From contig LATX02000035.1 in assembly GCA_001466705.2 (NCBI GenBank), forward strand, positions 124,001 to 188,000: DNA of 64,000 nt. The letters run 5' to 3'. Source of the DNA: Moniliophthora roreri. Its lineage: Eukaryota > Basidiomycota > Agaricomycetes > Agaricales > Marasmiaceae. Positions 1 through 9,500 of this stretch are shown here, piece by piece (within the stretch, counting starts at the first letter, position 1; the number at the start of each line of letters is the position of its first letter). The notes beneath the pieces are model-generated. The model did no database searches and was not told the origin of the DNA. It worked only from the letters and a program-made list of their open reading frames with translations. A program made the translations under genes and the position numbers.

Positions 1-891
1 GAGTAGTTGAGAATCGAGGCCGGATATGTATCGGTAGAATCAGATTCGGACGCACCATCGCCAACTCAGGATCCAGACTAGGATCAACGCCAAACTCAAA
101 GTCGTTTGCGTTTGATGTCGATCCCGACGGTCCGCTACCGCCCGTGCCTCCGAGCTCTGCTGGGATACTGGCACTACGATCCTCGGAAAGAACAGGTGAT
201 GTTATGAGTACATCTGATATGAGGTTTGGTCCTGGAGGTACAGTCACATAATGCCTGCACAAGTGCATTGCTAGTGTCCAGTTGAAACATAAAGACCATA
301 AAAACGCACGAATTATCACCACTACTTGCGGCTTCCACAAACGACTTGAGTACTGTCTTTCCCTCTGCGTCAGGCTCTTCAATTCCATCACCAAAACACA
401 CAATGTCAACTGCGACATTGTTCTTCTTCAGCTTCTTTGCCAACTTGACCATGCCCTTCTCATCTGCTGCAGGACCATCGAGAGGTGAACCGACGAAAAC
501 AATAATCCTCTGTCTGAGATTCTTGTTCTCTCTATGCTTCAAGGCGAGCTGGGAAACGGCGATAGCGGTAGGTATATCGATTGCTCCGCCAATTTTACTG
601 GATGTTTTGTGTATGGCTTGGAGGATTTGTCCGAGGTCTTTGGAGTGTGTGACGAGTACTTCGGGGCTATTGGCTAGTTAAAGTAAAGGTATTGCATGGA
701 AGGGTGAAGAATGCTCACCCTTTCCCTGCCATTGACATTACACCGACTGTGTTTTCTGGATTTGAATCTACTTTGGTTTGGAATACGACATTGATGGCAT
801 CTGCTTGAGCATCGAAGCGGGTTGGTTGATAGTCCCCATTCCGCATGTATTCCGAGTTATCAATAATCATCATTGTGGCTTCGAGAGGCAT
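1..891 (-). CDS. RPN10: 26S proteasome regulatory subunit RPN10 (5' part; 3' end outside the window)
   Basis: RPN10 is the von Willebrand A-domain ubiquitin receptor of the 19S proteasome cap. Translation from the ATG at 891 begins [20 protein letters not shown], the hallmark VWA start. Further on are [61 protein letters not shown] and [13 protein letters not shown], in the order seen in yeast and human orthologues. Three exons are visible: 891-719, 666-310 and 254-56, separated by introns of 52 nt (667-718) and 55 nt (255-309). Both introns have GT and AG ends and splice in frame. A further donor (GTGCGT) at 55 suggests that the next intron runs off the window, so the ubiquitin-interacting motif is not seen. 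No lesion is visible. The product is nuclear and cytosolic. Confidence 0.94.
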
Positions 892-1439
892 TTTGGACGA
901 CGGTTGAGAGGGAAGTGGGGGAAATGGGGGAAGGAGGCAGTCAGTGCAAAGCGCTGACGCGTCCTAGTCGCGTATTAGTAAGCACAGTCTGGGTGCCTCA
1001 TTGCTTAAGCGCTCTGTCAAGAAGTCGGGTCATCTGCCATACTGTGGTAGAAAATCTATTCGTACACTGTACAGTACGCATCGCTACATGTTAGAGTTAA
1101 TACCAGTATAATAGTCCTTTGAACATTCAAAGCACCTCTTTGCCTATTCCTCAACTCGCAGCCTGCGACTCCTCTAGACTCCATTAACCCGCACCTACAA
1201 TTCCTCGTCCTTGGGAAGAGGATGACAGAAATTTGCACGAAACGATGGTTACCGCTCAAGGCTGACCGTCTTATCGAAAAAAAGGGAAGAACTCTACTTC
1301 CTCTAGAAACAGAAGTTAGTCTGCGAGTGCCTAAGTAGAGAAAAGGTCTTGTGCACCTCTGATCCAAAAGCCCATCTGTATTGCAATTACTGAAAGAATG
1401 GAGCATAGTCCTCCCGTTCCTCAGGGCCCAGCGTCGTTT
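892..1439. other. Intergenic, upstream of RPN10; no gene recognised
   Basis: I see no convincing coding exon here. The stretch should include the RPN10 promoter on its left side. Short open frames exist on both strands but have no recognisable motif. Confidence 0.4.
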
Positions 1440-1590
1440 TAGTCACGTCAAATTCGTACACGCATGTTCGTCTGCCACTTCTTCAAAGTCGATGAGCCGA
1501 AATTCGTTCTTTTCGTTCACCAATACATTCGGTTCCCTGGAATCTTCGAATATAATGCCATGCTGATGGATACAGGACTCTTATATAGCT
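1440..1590 (-). pseudogene. Protein-kinase-like fragment
   Basis: On the minus strand one frame reads HQHGIIFEDSREPNVLV and then FRLIDFEEVADEHAC. This resembles the catalytic-loop and DFG regions of the eroded kinase-like proteins common in agarics (pattern HxxGIIHxDxRxxNxLV then LIDFxxA). The expected catalytic HND/HRD is FED here, and the DFG equivalent is DFE. The frame is closed by a stop shortly after. The next plausible segment (VYEFDVTKTTLGPEERED) lies in another frame, so it is at least frameshifted. No start or upstream lobe is visible. I read it as a relic; the family assignment is by motif similarity only. Confidence 0.4.
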
Positions 1591-1749
1591 TGCGAGAATG
1601 ATCGAACAGTCCAGGAAATAATCGGGGTAGGGGCCGTACCGGCAGCGCCCGCTATCTTTCTATCGACAGGCAGAGCAAGAAACGACGTGTTTTGCCAGGC
1701 ATATGAGATAATCAGAACCTAGGCCCTAATGGATATGGATTTTAACTGT

Positions 1750-1915
1750 GGCAGGGCAGTGCGAAGGTAAGCAAAAGCGGGTGGGAATTCCTGGTCAAGT
1801 GCTTAGTAGACCAAGCAAACGAAAGCAGGGCAAGCCAGAGTGCGTGGGAATTCCTGGTAGTCTGCTTAGTAAACCAAGCAGAGCAGAACAGGGCGAGAGT
1901 ACGTGGGAACTTTTC
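1750..1915. repeat. Short direct repeat, about 60-bp unit, roughly 2.5 copies
   Basis: The motif GTGGGAATTCCTGGT recurs at 1781 and 1844, and a decayed third start (GTGGGAAC) lies at 1903, giving spacings of 63 and 59 bp. Between them CTTAGTA(G/A)ACCAAGCA and GCAGGGC are also repeated. A partial unit (GCAGGGCAGTGCG) precedes the first full copy. The repeat happens to be open in one frame, but I see no reason to call a protein. Confidence 0.65.
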
Positions 1916-2772
1916 GTGATTTTGGACCAAGACCCGCTACTAAAGAAAATAGCGGGAATCTTTGCTTCGCGGCTCGAGCTGAACGAAGATATCACTAACG
2001 ACATGGGAGTTACCGTGGAGCTGGTATGGTATGAACCGTGAGAACTCTGAGCTGGACTGCGTGAGGCCTCGGATTCTCCTTTTACAAACACCCTCATTAC
2101 ACCCTCACCCTCCTTCTTTCATCCTCCTCAGCTTAAATTACCCAGGCACCCTATAGGCTATACCAGATGACAACTTTCCTGTAACCATCCCGACAACCAT
2201 CCCGACAACCCGTTCGATCATCTTAGCGGATATAATGGTTCAAGGATTAGGGAAGCGGATGGATTAATGACAGCACTACGCTTTAAGCAATATAAGAATT
2301 TGGCAGAGGCCGTACAGTATGGAGAATTCATCTTTGGAGGAATTCGGAGAGTAATAGAACACCTGCACTCTTATCGTCCTGGTTCATACGTTATTACTGT
2401 ATCACACCTCTTATTCCTTAGGCACGGGCTCTTGCCAGTCTCATCATCCGACTCCCATCCGGGACCGCTGGTCAACCGTCCTGCCGCAAGACTCATTGGC
2501 AAGGGGAGTACTTTCCCCAGGTTTGACTAGTCTGCAACAGCAGATATCGGGACAGATACTTGTGGACTCGCAAAATTTGAGGAATAATTGTGTAGGTATC
2601 TCTAGAGTTTCGAGCGTAGAGTGTTCCGTGAATGATTTTAGGCATCTACGGCTCGGATCCACTCGGACGCTCGGACTTGAACCGGTCCCTTTCAAAACCA
2701 TATTTATTTCATTGCGGAAGTTCCAAGTTGATTTCACTTATACCAAGTTTTTGTTGTCAAACGTTGCAAGAC
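1916..2772. other. No gene recognised; upstream region of the secreted-protein gene
   Basis: This region contains pyrimidine-rich stretches and short unsupported open frames. A short direct repeat (CATCCCGACAAC) lies near 2187-2210. No domain, tRNA or repeat family is recognised. Confidence 0.35.
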
Positions 2773-3320
2773 ATGAAGATCATCTCTCGTTCCACCGGAG
2801 TCATCCTCTCCTCCCTCATCCTTTCGTCTTACGCGGACAGATCCCCGTCCAAGGGGGGCGGTCCAGGACCAGGGTCAGAGCTATCAGATGTCCCTCCCTG
2901 CCCCAATCCTCCGGCCTTGTGTTGTGCCTTAGTGTGCGTAAACCACCTTTTAGTGTCTCGAGCTCTGACTAAACTCACAACACAACTAGCACGCTGGATA
3001 TTCCAAACTATGAGTTCTCAGAACCACTACTAGTCGGGGTTCCAGGTGCCTACCCGGACTATTGGCCAACGACAGTCCCTCACAAACGACCCACGAACGC
3101 CAAAGTGCACAAGTCAGACTTCAATGTCGTCGTGCAAAGGACCTGTGATGAGTGTTCCACGTGGAAAGTGTCTCTGGTTGAGTGGACAAACAATCTTCCC
3201 ACCGACAACGGGGAAGGATGGTACAAGGTTGAGGAAATATGGTACAATGCCACTATCAAGGATTGCCCGTCAACGGGAAAGGTGCATAAGAAGAAGAAGA
3301 GCCACCCGAAGGATGAGTAG
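2773..3320 (+). CDS. Small secreted Cys-containing protein (hypothetical)
   Basis: A two-exon model of 163 aa. Exon 1 is 2773-2933, a 56-nt intron follows (2934-2989, GTGCGT...CTAG), and exon 2 is 2990-3320, ending in TAG. The first 21 residues, MKIISRSTGVILSSLILSSYA, have the basic-hydrophobic-small pattern of a signal peptide, with likely cleavage after YA. The mature part has six Cys (PCPNPPALCC, RTCDEC, KDCPST), two Trp-rich stretches, and ends in a Lys-rich tail (KVHKKKKSHPKDE). Splicing keeps the frame across the junction (ALV/TLDIPNYEF). No family is recognised. It could be an effector-like small secreted protein or simply a cell-wall or matrix protein. Expression is unproven. Confidence 0.55.
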
Positions 3321-3780
3321 GGGATGACAGAGCAACATGACGAGCGTACGATCCTTTGATTCAAACGTTTCCCTCTTGTCGCTATTCGCCTTTCACGTCG
3401 TATTTTTTGGTCTTTGGGCACTACAAAGACTGAATATTGTTCCTTTCACCTTTCTTCTTCCTATTGACACCCAGCATACGCTGCTATACCCTTTACGCAC
3501 TCGTTTTCATTCCACGTTCGTTCATGTACTTGCGTTCCTTCAAAATAAAAAACCCGTAGTTTACATTCGAATGTCTATGGTCTGCAAACTAGGTCACTTA
3601 GACTGGTTAAACTAGGTTCGGCACGCTATGTCCACTGTATTGAGACCTCCAAATATGTCAAAGACTTAACATTATAATTAGTGATACCGGGAGACGAGTA
3701 GTAGAATCTAGCATCAAGACTAGCTGTGTCGAAGACGCTTCATCGTACCATTTCTTCCTGCGTCCGCTGCCTTTCGTGGC
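3321..3780. other. Intergenic; no gene recognised
   Basis: Nothing recognisable. From about 3735 the sequence resembles the DNA at about 48105, marking the 3' limit of the duplicated unrecognised gene that follows. Confidence 0.35.
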
Positions 3781-4881
3781 CTACATCTTCATTGACACCG
3801 CCCCGTCCAAGCCGCTCGTGTTTATCAACACGGTTCCTTCCTTGGAAATATTGCACAGTCCTCCAAGTTTTGCGACCATTACCCTCAGGATTTCCACCTG
3901 CCTAGCAAGCACCTTCCTCCTAGGATTCTCCCGAAAATCTTCAAATTTAGCTTTTCTCATTTTGGCTTGATCAGCGTAAAAGGCCATTTTCAACTCGCCC
4001 ATTTGCACTGGCGCCCCTGTGTCAAAACCAGACATACTCAGAAATCCAGACCATGCTGCAAAGAGCTTCTGCATCAGAGTGCCCGTAGTCATCCGAGCCA
4101 CAGCTTTATCCGTCTCCCTCTCCGACTCGCTGTCAAACACTCGAATTTCGCATTTGTCATTCACTAAACGGAGGGTCCCTAGGCACCCACGACGGCTGAA
4201 GGCAAGTCCTCTACGAATCTTGGTAGCCCCGCACTTCTCGCGAGCGCAGTGGAAGAACGTGGCAGCCCACCACATACTCGTCCATGGCTGGCAGCTGTAT
4301 GGCTCTATCAGCCGAGGCCCGAGAGACAGACTCGGCAAGTGAAACACAGTCAAGTATGTTGAATGACCCATCGACGGGGACTGTAAAAGATTGTACGAGG
4401 GTATAGTTGTATCTATGTGCTGGATGATCTTCACAGATGGTAACATAGCATCTGTAGGTTTCAGATGAGATTGGACATTACTGTATGATGAAGGCAAAAA
4501 TACGCACCCAACTTGACTCAGTTTAGCCCGTTCCAATTGAATTGACCTTCGATCTTCGCCAAACTGCAGATGGGCTACGATGATTTCGTGCGTGCTGTCC
4601 CATTTTTCAGACCTGTAATGATCCACGTGTGTCACCAGACAGGCTAGTAAGTCCTCCAAATAGCGGCTTCGACTTGGCTGATGGCGTGAAGATTGAAACC
4701 GTGGCGGCTCGACGATATAGGTTAGCCGGTCTGGAATCGACATCAGGAATGCCTCTTCTTCAACGACTCCCCTGACTTCCTTCCAAGTATGGAGAGAATC
4801 GAGGTAGTAACAAGTACCACCACATATTTCACATCCAAAACGCCTCATGTCGGAAGATACGATTTTTGCGACAGTTGGGTC
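3781..4881 (-). pseudogene. Unrecognised agaric protein family, copy 1 (frameshifted; start exon not identified)
   Basis: Reads MRRFGCEICGG near its start, with a CEICGGTC zinc-knuckle-like pair, then IVAHLQFGEDRRSIQLERAK, MWWAATFFHCAREKCGATK and a charged C-terminus ending GLDGAVSMKM. An exon appears to start at 4881 after a 63-nt intron (4882-4944), so the true start lies further upstream. A 55-nt GT-AG intron at 4453-4507 is supported because splicing gives GCYVTICEDHPAHRYNY, which aligns with the intact relative at 50347-51304, and because substitutions between the two close copies are mostly silent in that frame. Relative to the copy at 48-49 kb, a 7-bp tandem duplication near 4312-4324 then breaks the spliced frame. 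Without splicing, the region reads as one 355-codon frame. Function is unknown. Confidence 0.6.
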
Positions 4882-4995
4882 CTGTTAAGAGTTAATAAAG
4901 CTGACTTGAATGATTCGCTACTCAATACATAGGAATAAACTCACTAAATAGGACGATGGTCTGTTGAAAAGGAGGTAAAAGGAGGCAGGTCACGT
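4882..4995 (-). repeat. Duplicated 5' flank of the unrecognised family
   Basis: About 110 bp of sequence upstream of the first identified exon is almost the same as 49223-49333. It includes a donor-like GTGAGT at 4944, an acceptor-like TTAACAG at the exon edge, and the segment GGTCTGTTGAAAAGGAGG. Identity stops at GGCAGGTCAC, which marks the duplication edge. Confidence 0.75.
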
Positions 4996-6122
4996 CGTGA
5001 CCCTCGGATTGGGCGATGACTCACGCTACGTGGATCCAGATTTCCACCTCCAACGCTGTCATCCGTATTTCGCTTTGGCCCGTTTTCATACTCGGATATT
5101 CGCATTTCGAGCCCTCATGGGGTAGACTAATTGTACAAGGGAGTGGCGAGATGACAAGAACAGAAGCATAAACGACGACACGATGATAAAATCATGCTAC
5201 TGCACAGGTTCAACTAAGCTCGGAAACGTGGTACGGTCCTACAAGAAGCCGATGCACTGATAATGCTTGACGTGGACCTGAATAGAACTGGCTGCCACTC
5301 TCGAACACAGAACGGTAGGCGAGAGGCACTGTTTCGTTCGTGACGCATCCTAATCATACTAAGACACAGGAATGAGCGGGTTTGTTCGAAAATCGTATCA
5401 ATGACCGTACTAAATTAATACGCCCCTTTGCATTTCTCGGAGGAGTACCCATCTAATCCAAGTATGCGAGTTCGCCATACTCTTCCACGCAGGGACTGAA
5501 AGGAGTCATGTGATGGATGTGATCATTCGCTCATTGTTGAAGCTGAGACGATTAATCGTAATGCGTGTCTTTCGGCGGAGGCATATTAAAGTCTGAAAGG
5601 GGTGTAAGTGTCGAAATTCCGCATTTTTAAAGTCTTCTATGTACCCACCCTCTGTCCCCCATGTGCCTGTGAGCTGCATCGAAGTTGCATAGTCAGGGTG
5701 GTAAGTGCTTCTACCGACGGCGGGTCCGACGCAGAGAAAGTAGGCAAAAGTAAAATGTCGATAAGAGGCTCTCTAATCTGGTCTGTCTGGGTGGTGGGTT
5801 TACGGTGCTATTCATGCGGCTCGCGGTCGAGGCGTTCCGAGTGCAGTAAGTCGCCATGGTCGACACATCGTACTCAATAGAAGTGGTGTTTGCTTTGCGT
5901 CAATGTCGAACAGACGGAGTCTCCGCAATGGTGTACGGGATTCGATGAATTCCAGTGGATTGGGGTTCCGCCAAACGGGTAAGGTGAGGCGTTTCCTTTT
6001 CCTTGGTGTTCCCATTAGCCGCTTGAACTTGTCTCGAAAAAAAAATCGTTTGTGCAGACGACGGACATGGACACCGCAAAATCCCTGTGATCAGTCACAC
6101 CCCATAGAAGCCGATAGTAGGT
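4996..6122. other. Intergenic; no gene recognised
   Basis: CpG content is normal. Several short open frames exist on both strands, but none has a recognisable motif, plausible exon structure or repeat partner elsewhere in the window. Confidence 0.35.
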
Positions 6123-6388
6123 AAAGCCCATCAGATTCCCTCATATGCACTCCCTGGACATACTATGTGACATAGATATCCACTCCCGAAATTGTCAAAC
6201 TATGGATAGCGATGCAGAACAAGGGCTTTCGAGTATATCTAGCCCTGATTGTGGAAATGACGTGAGGAAAATTGGTTGATTCATGAAGACAGAGACGGAA
6301 ACTGGGTCCAGGCTGCCAGAGCTGACAATGAAAAATGTGAGAGGGCAGGACGTGATGGAAGTCCAGGTCGAAGTTGGATTTTTTGGGC
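6123..6388. repeat. Left arm of the long inverted duplication (upstream flank of the F-box gene)
   Basis: These bases match the reverse complement of about 63690-63930 with scattered differences. Shared landmarks include GGTTGATTCATGAAGACAG, CTGCCAGAGCTGACAATG and GGATTTTTT. Small indels distinguish the copies, for example an extra stretch around 6160-6180 in this copy. This is the outermost part of the F-box/NSE4 block that recurs inverted at 59.3-63.9 kb. Confidence 0.85.
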
Positions 6389-7000
6389 GCTCCCCGTTCC
6401 GATGGCACTTATGAATAGGCTGAGCTTCAAGCTATTCAGCACGAACCTTCGGTTCGCTCCTCGCAGCCTAATGGAAGTAAGTGCTCGTGGGGCAGGAGTG
6501 AGTGTGATAGTAGTCTCGGGGACCCAGACTGACGATACTACCACATCACAAGGTAGTCTGGAACAATCCGAACTTGCGGGCGTTGTTTTTTTGTATTAGG
6601 TAATCGCCTGTCCCTGCCTTCTTCCGCGTCGATTGCAAGTGGCACTGTACCGCGTATTTTGCCCAGAACATGCCATTTTTCATCCAAAAAATCAAACAAT
6701 ACAAAGCCAAATGATACTTCAGAATGATCTACCAAGTCCAAAGTATGAAAGTAGGAAGAGACACGGTGAGAGCTGGTGCGCATGTCTGGTTAATTAGCTA
6801 ATACGAAAAAACGCCCGCGGTTCCTAACCAGGAAGTACCACAAGACTGCTTGTGCCCGTGGCGGCAGGAATGGTCACTAGAGAAGAGGTACAAGCTGCTC
6901 GTGGCAACAGCCGATCAGATTTTGTAGAGCTATGACCTTTTGCCACATGATGGTTCATGATTTAAAAGATCCTATTTTGTGTAGATGTGTACACAACTTA
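6389..7000. repeat. About 610-bp insertion relative to the right-hand copy, itself re-duplicated at 8883-9385
   Basis: In the 63.7-kb copy the GGATTTTTT landmark is followed almost directly by TTCTTTGACTACCACGTTCT. Here about 610 bp intervene. From about 6417 (GGCTGAGCTTCAAGC) most of it recurs at 8883 onward with a few indels, including a roughly 100-bp stretch around 6545-6640 that is missing there. No terminal inverted repeats or target-site duplication are obvious, so I cannot name an element. Confidence 0.6.
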
Positions 7001-7116
7001 TTCTTTGACTACCACGTTCTTTGAAGGTCAGTTATATCTTCGATAGGCTCTCTCTATCGAATATTCTCTTACTTCCTACCTTTAATCCTAGAAGAATCAG
7101 AAATTCAATTATTTCT

Positions 7117-8547
7117 ATGGCGCCAACTGTCTTGTGCAACAACTACCACCACACTTTCAGCACTCAGGAACCTTATCCACGACCAGCAGATGGGATTACT
7201 CTTTCAGATGTGGAGGTAGCACTTCAGCTCACGACTATACACGAAGAACAGGCGGAAGTGAATCGGTACAATCTCGAAATCGCAAGGCTACAGCCCGGGG
7301 ATGCCGTTGTTGGCAAGTTGGAAACAGAGAGGGACAAGCTTTTGATGCGTATCTCAGAACGTCGTAACTCGGCTCCTGCCATGCGCAGGATTCCAGTAGA
7401 GCTCTGGGACATTATTTTTGATCATGCCGTTGCATCTTGGTCCAATGACCTCCAGCTTCCCTCGGATTATTCGCTATCTGTGCACTTTGACCACGGTCCA
7501 TGGAAATTAGATGGCTCACACATAACATCGCGACCAGGAGAGATCCGAGTCCTAGCACCTCCATTGATTCTATCCCAAGTCTGTTCTCATTGGAGAAAGC
7601 TGGCTCACTCAATGCCGCGCTTGTGGTCTTCCATTTCACTGGACATTTACGGTCTGCGTGCAGACATCCGTCCCTTTCTGAAGATGTTCTTCAACAACTC
7701 GGCGGGACATCCACTGAGGGTTGAAATCATAAACTCGGAGTGGCAAGCGATGGATTATTCTAGCCCTCAGTTGGAGCCAACGATCAATGCTGGTTATGAT
7801 CCAAAGAAAGCCGGACTCGATGCTTTCCTCTCCTTGATGAGAGAGATGCATCGATGTGCAGAGCTTCGCCTTGATGTTGACAGTGATGTAGTCGTTGGTT
7901 CGCAGCCAAGGGACCAACCGTACCCTACATTCCCGATTTTGCGTTCCTTCATAACCACGGTGACTGCTTACCGAGAGCCAAAGCTACAGTGGTTCTGGAG
8001 TGCTGTACGACAGGCACCGCAACTCAGACACGCCGCGGTGGATTATCATGACCATATCCCCCCGATTCCCTTTGAACGACTCACATCCCTCAAAATCCAC
8101 ATTACCACAAGCCTTCGTCCTTTTGTCGCATTGATGCCGACTTGCGATTCATTAGAAACTTTGCATGTTCAGCTCTTTCGCACAGAACTGTTGGAACCAG
8201 CTCAAGATCAACAGGAAGCAGCCCCTCCTATCATGGTGACATCGTTGCGGAATCTTACCGTCCTTGCATACAACACACATGATTTACAACTTTTCTTCTC
8301 CTCCATCACCCTACCTTCCTTGACCACCTTATGCGTTTCGTGGATCAAACCGGAGACAATGCCGATAAGGCCTCTGTCCGAACGGCCGTGGCAATGTATT
8401 CACGACACCCTACGGAGATCGGCGTGTTCTCTGAAATGCTTATCGTTGAAGCTTTCCACCAGCATATTCGTTGACACGAGTCAAGCTTTGTGCCGAATCT
8501 TTGAGCATTCCCTCAAGTTGACAACTTTCACGCTCATGTTATACGAA
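7117..8547 (+). pseudogene. F-box-like protein, tandem copy 1 (3' truncated at a contig join)
   Basis: An agaric-type F-box protein: a short N-terminus with one Cys of the usual CxxC (LCNNYHHTF), a coiled-coil-like segment (YNLEIARLQP...KLETERDKLLMRISERR), the F-box core MRRIPVELWDIIFDHAV, and the downstream SHWRKLAHSMPRLWSSI element. F-box proteins are SCF ubiquitin-ligase substrate receptors. I take the start as the ATG at 7117 because homology to the other copies as a normal N-terminus begins there, although the frame is open further upstream. The frame is intact for 477 codons and then hits the 'n' at 8548. About 135 C-terminal residues present in copy 2 are missing, and the sequence after the n is unrelated. 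The loss may be an assembly artefact, so the gene itself may be whole. Confidence 0.8.
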
Positions 8548-8548
8548 N
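8548..8548. other. Contig join (single n)
   Basis: A lone ambiguous base interrupts the F-box frame, and downstream sequence does not continue the gene. Unlike most other joins in this window, the DNA just after it is not a restart of earlier sequence. Confidence 0.8.
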
Positions 8549-8882
8549 CTTAGATCTTAGCAGATATCAATCCCTAGAGATTTGCAGTTGCTTGCTTGGG
8601 CTCCTGTACCTAGAATATAATGTAGATGAACCTTACAGACAGTTTGAGACATTCTACTGCAGACTTCGGTATATTGTGCTCGCACTTCGCTGAACCTAGC
8701 TAATGCGAAGGGGGAAGAGGACCAGCGCTAGTCAGGCGCTTGCTACTTAGCGCCTTCCAAAAAGGTGATGTCATGTGAACCACCTTCCGTATATGGTAGT
8801 CAGTGGTTGGTTGGTTCACCGCGACGGTCCTTAAAAAAATTCGACCCCATGTACAAAAAAAAAAATTTCCCTCCCCCCTGGG
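8549..8882. other. Unique spacer; no gene recognised
   Basis: This stretch is not found elsewhere in the window. It contains a poly-A run near 8858-8868 and GTTGGTTGGTTCACC near 8808. It ends abruptly where the duplicated F-box upstream region begins. Confidence 0.4.
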
Positions 8883-9500
8883 CTGAGCTTCAAGCTATTC
8901 AGCATGAACCTTCGGGTTCGCTCCTCGCAGCCTAATTGAAGTAAGTGCTCGTGGGGCGAGTGTGATAGTAGTCTCGGGGACCCAGACTGACGATACTACC
9001 ACTCGACTGCAAGCACTGTACAGCGTATATTGCCCAAAACATGCCATTTTTCATCCAAAAAATCAAACAATACAAAGCCAAATGATACTTCAGAATGATC
9101 TACCAAGTCCAAAGTATGAAAGTAGGAAGAGACACGGTGAGAGCTGGTGCGCATGTCTGGTTACTTAGCTAATACGAAAAAACGCTCGCGGTTCCTAACT
9201 AGGAAGTACCACAAGACTAGTGTGATAGCGAGCTTGTGCCCGTGGTGGCAGGAATGGTCACTAGAGAAGAGGTACAAGCTGCTCGTGGCAAGAGCCGATC
9301 AGATTTTGTAGAGCTATGACCTTTTGCCACATGATGGTTCATGATTTAAAAGATCCTATTTTGTGTAGATGTGTACACAACTTATTCTTTGACTACCACG
9401 TTCTTTGAAGGTCAGTTATATCTTCGATAGGCTCTCTCTATCGAATATTCTCTTACTTCCTACCTTTAATCCTAGAAGAATCAGAAATTCAATTATTTCT
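8883..9500 (+). repeat. Duplicated upstream region of the F-box tandem
   Basis: Repeats 6417-7116 with internal deletions and one insertion of about 16 bp (TGTGATAGCGAGCTTG near 9221). The spacing between copies is 2384 bp at the gene starts. It would carry the promoter of F-box copy 2. Confidence 0.85.

Noticed and set aside
3781..4848. Single 355-codon frame taken as an intact intronless gene
   Set aside because: The middle part loses similarity to the intact relative unless a 55-nt intron is removed, and substitutions between close copies favour the spliced frame. I therefore call it damaged.
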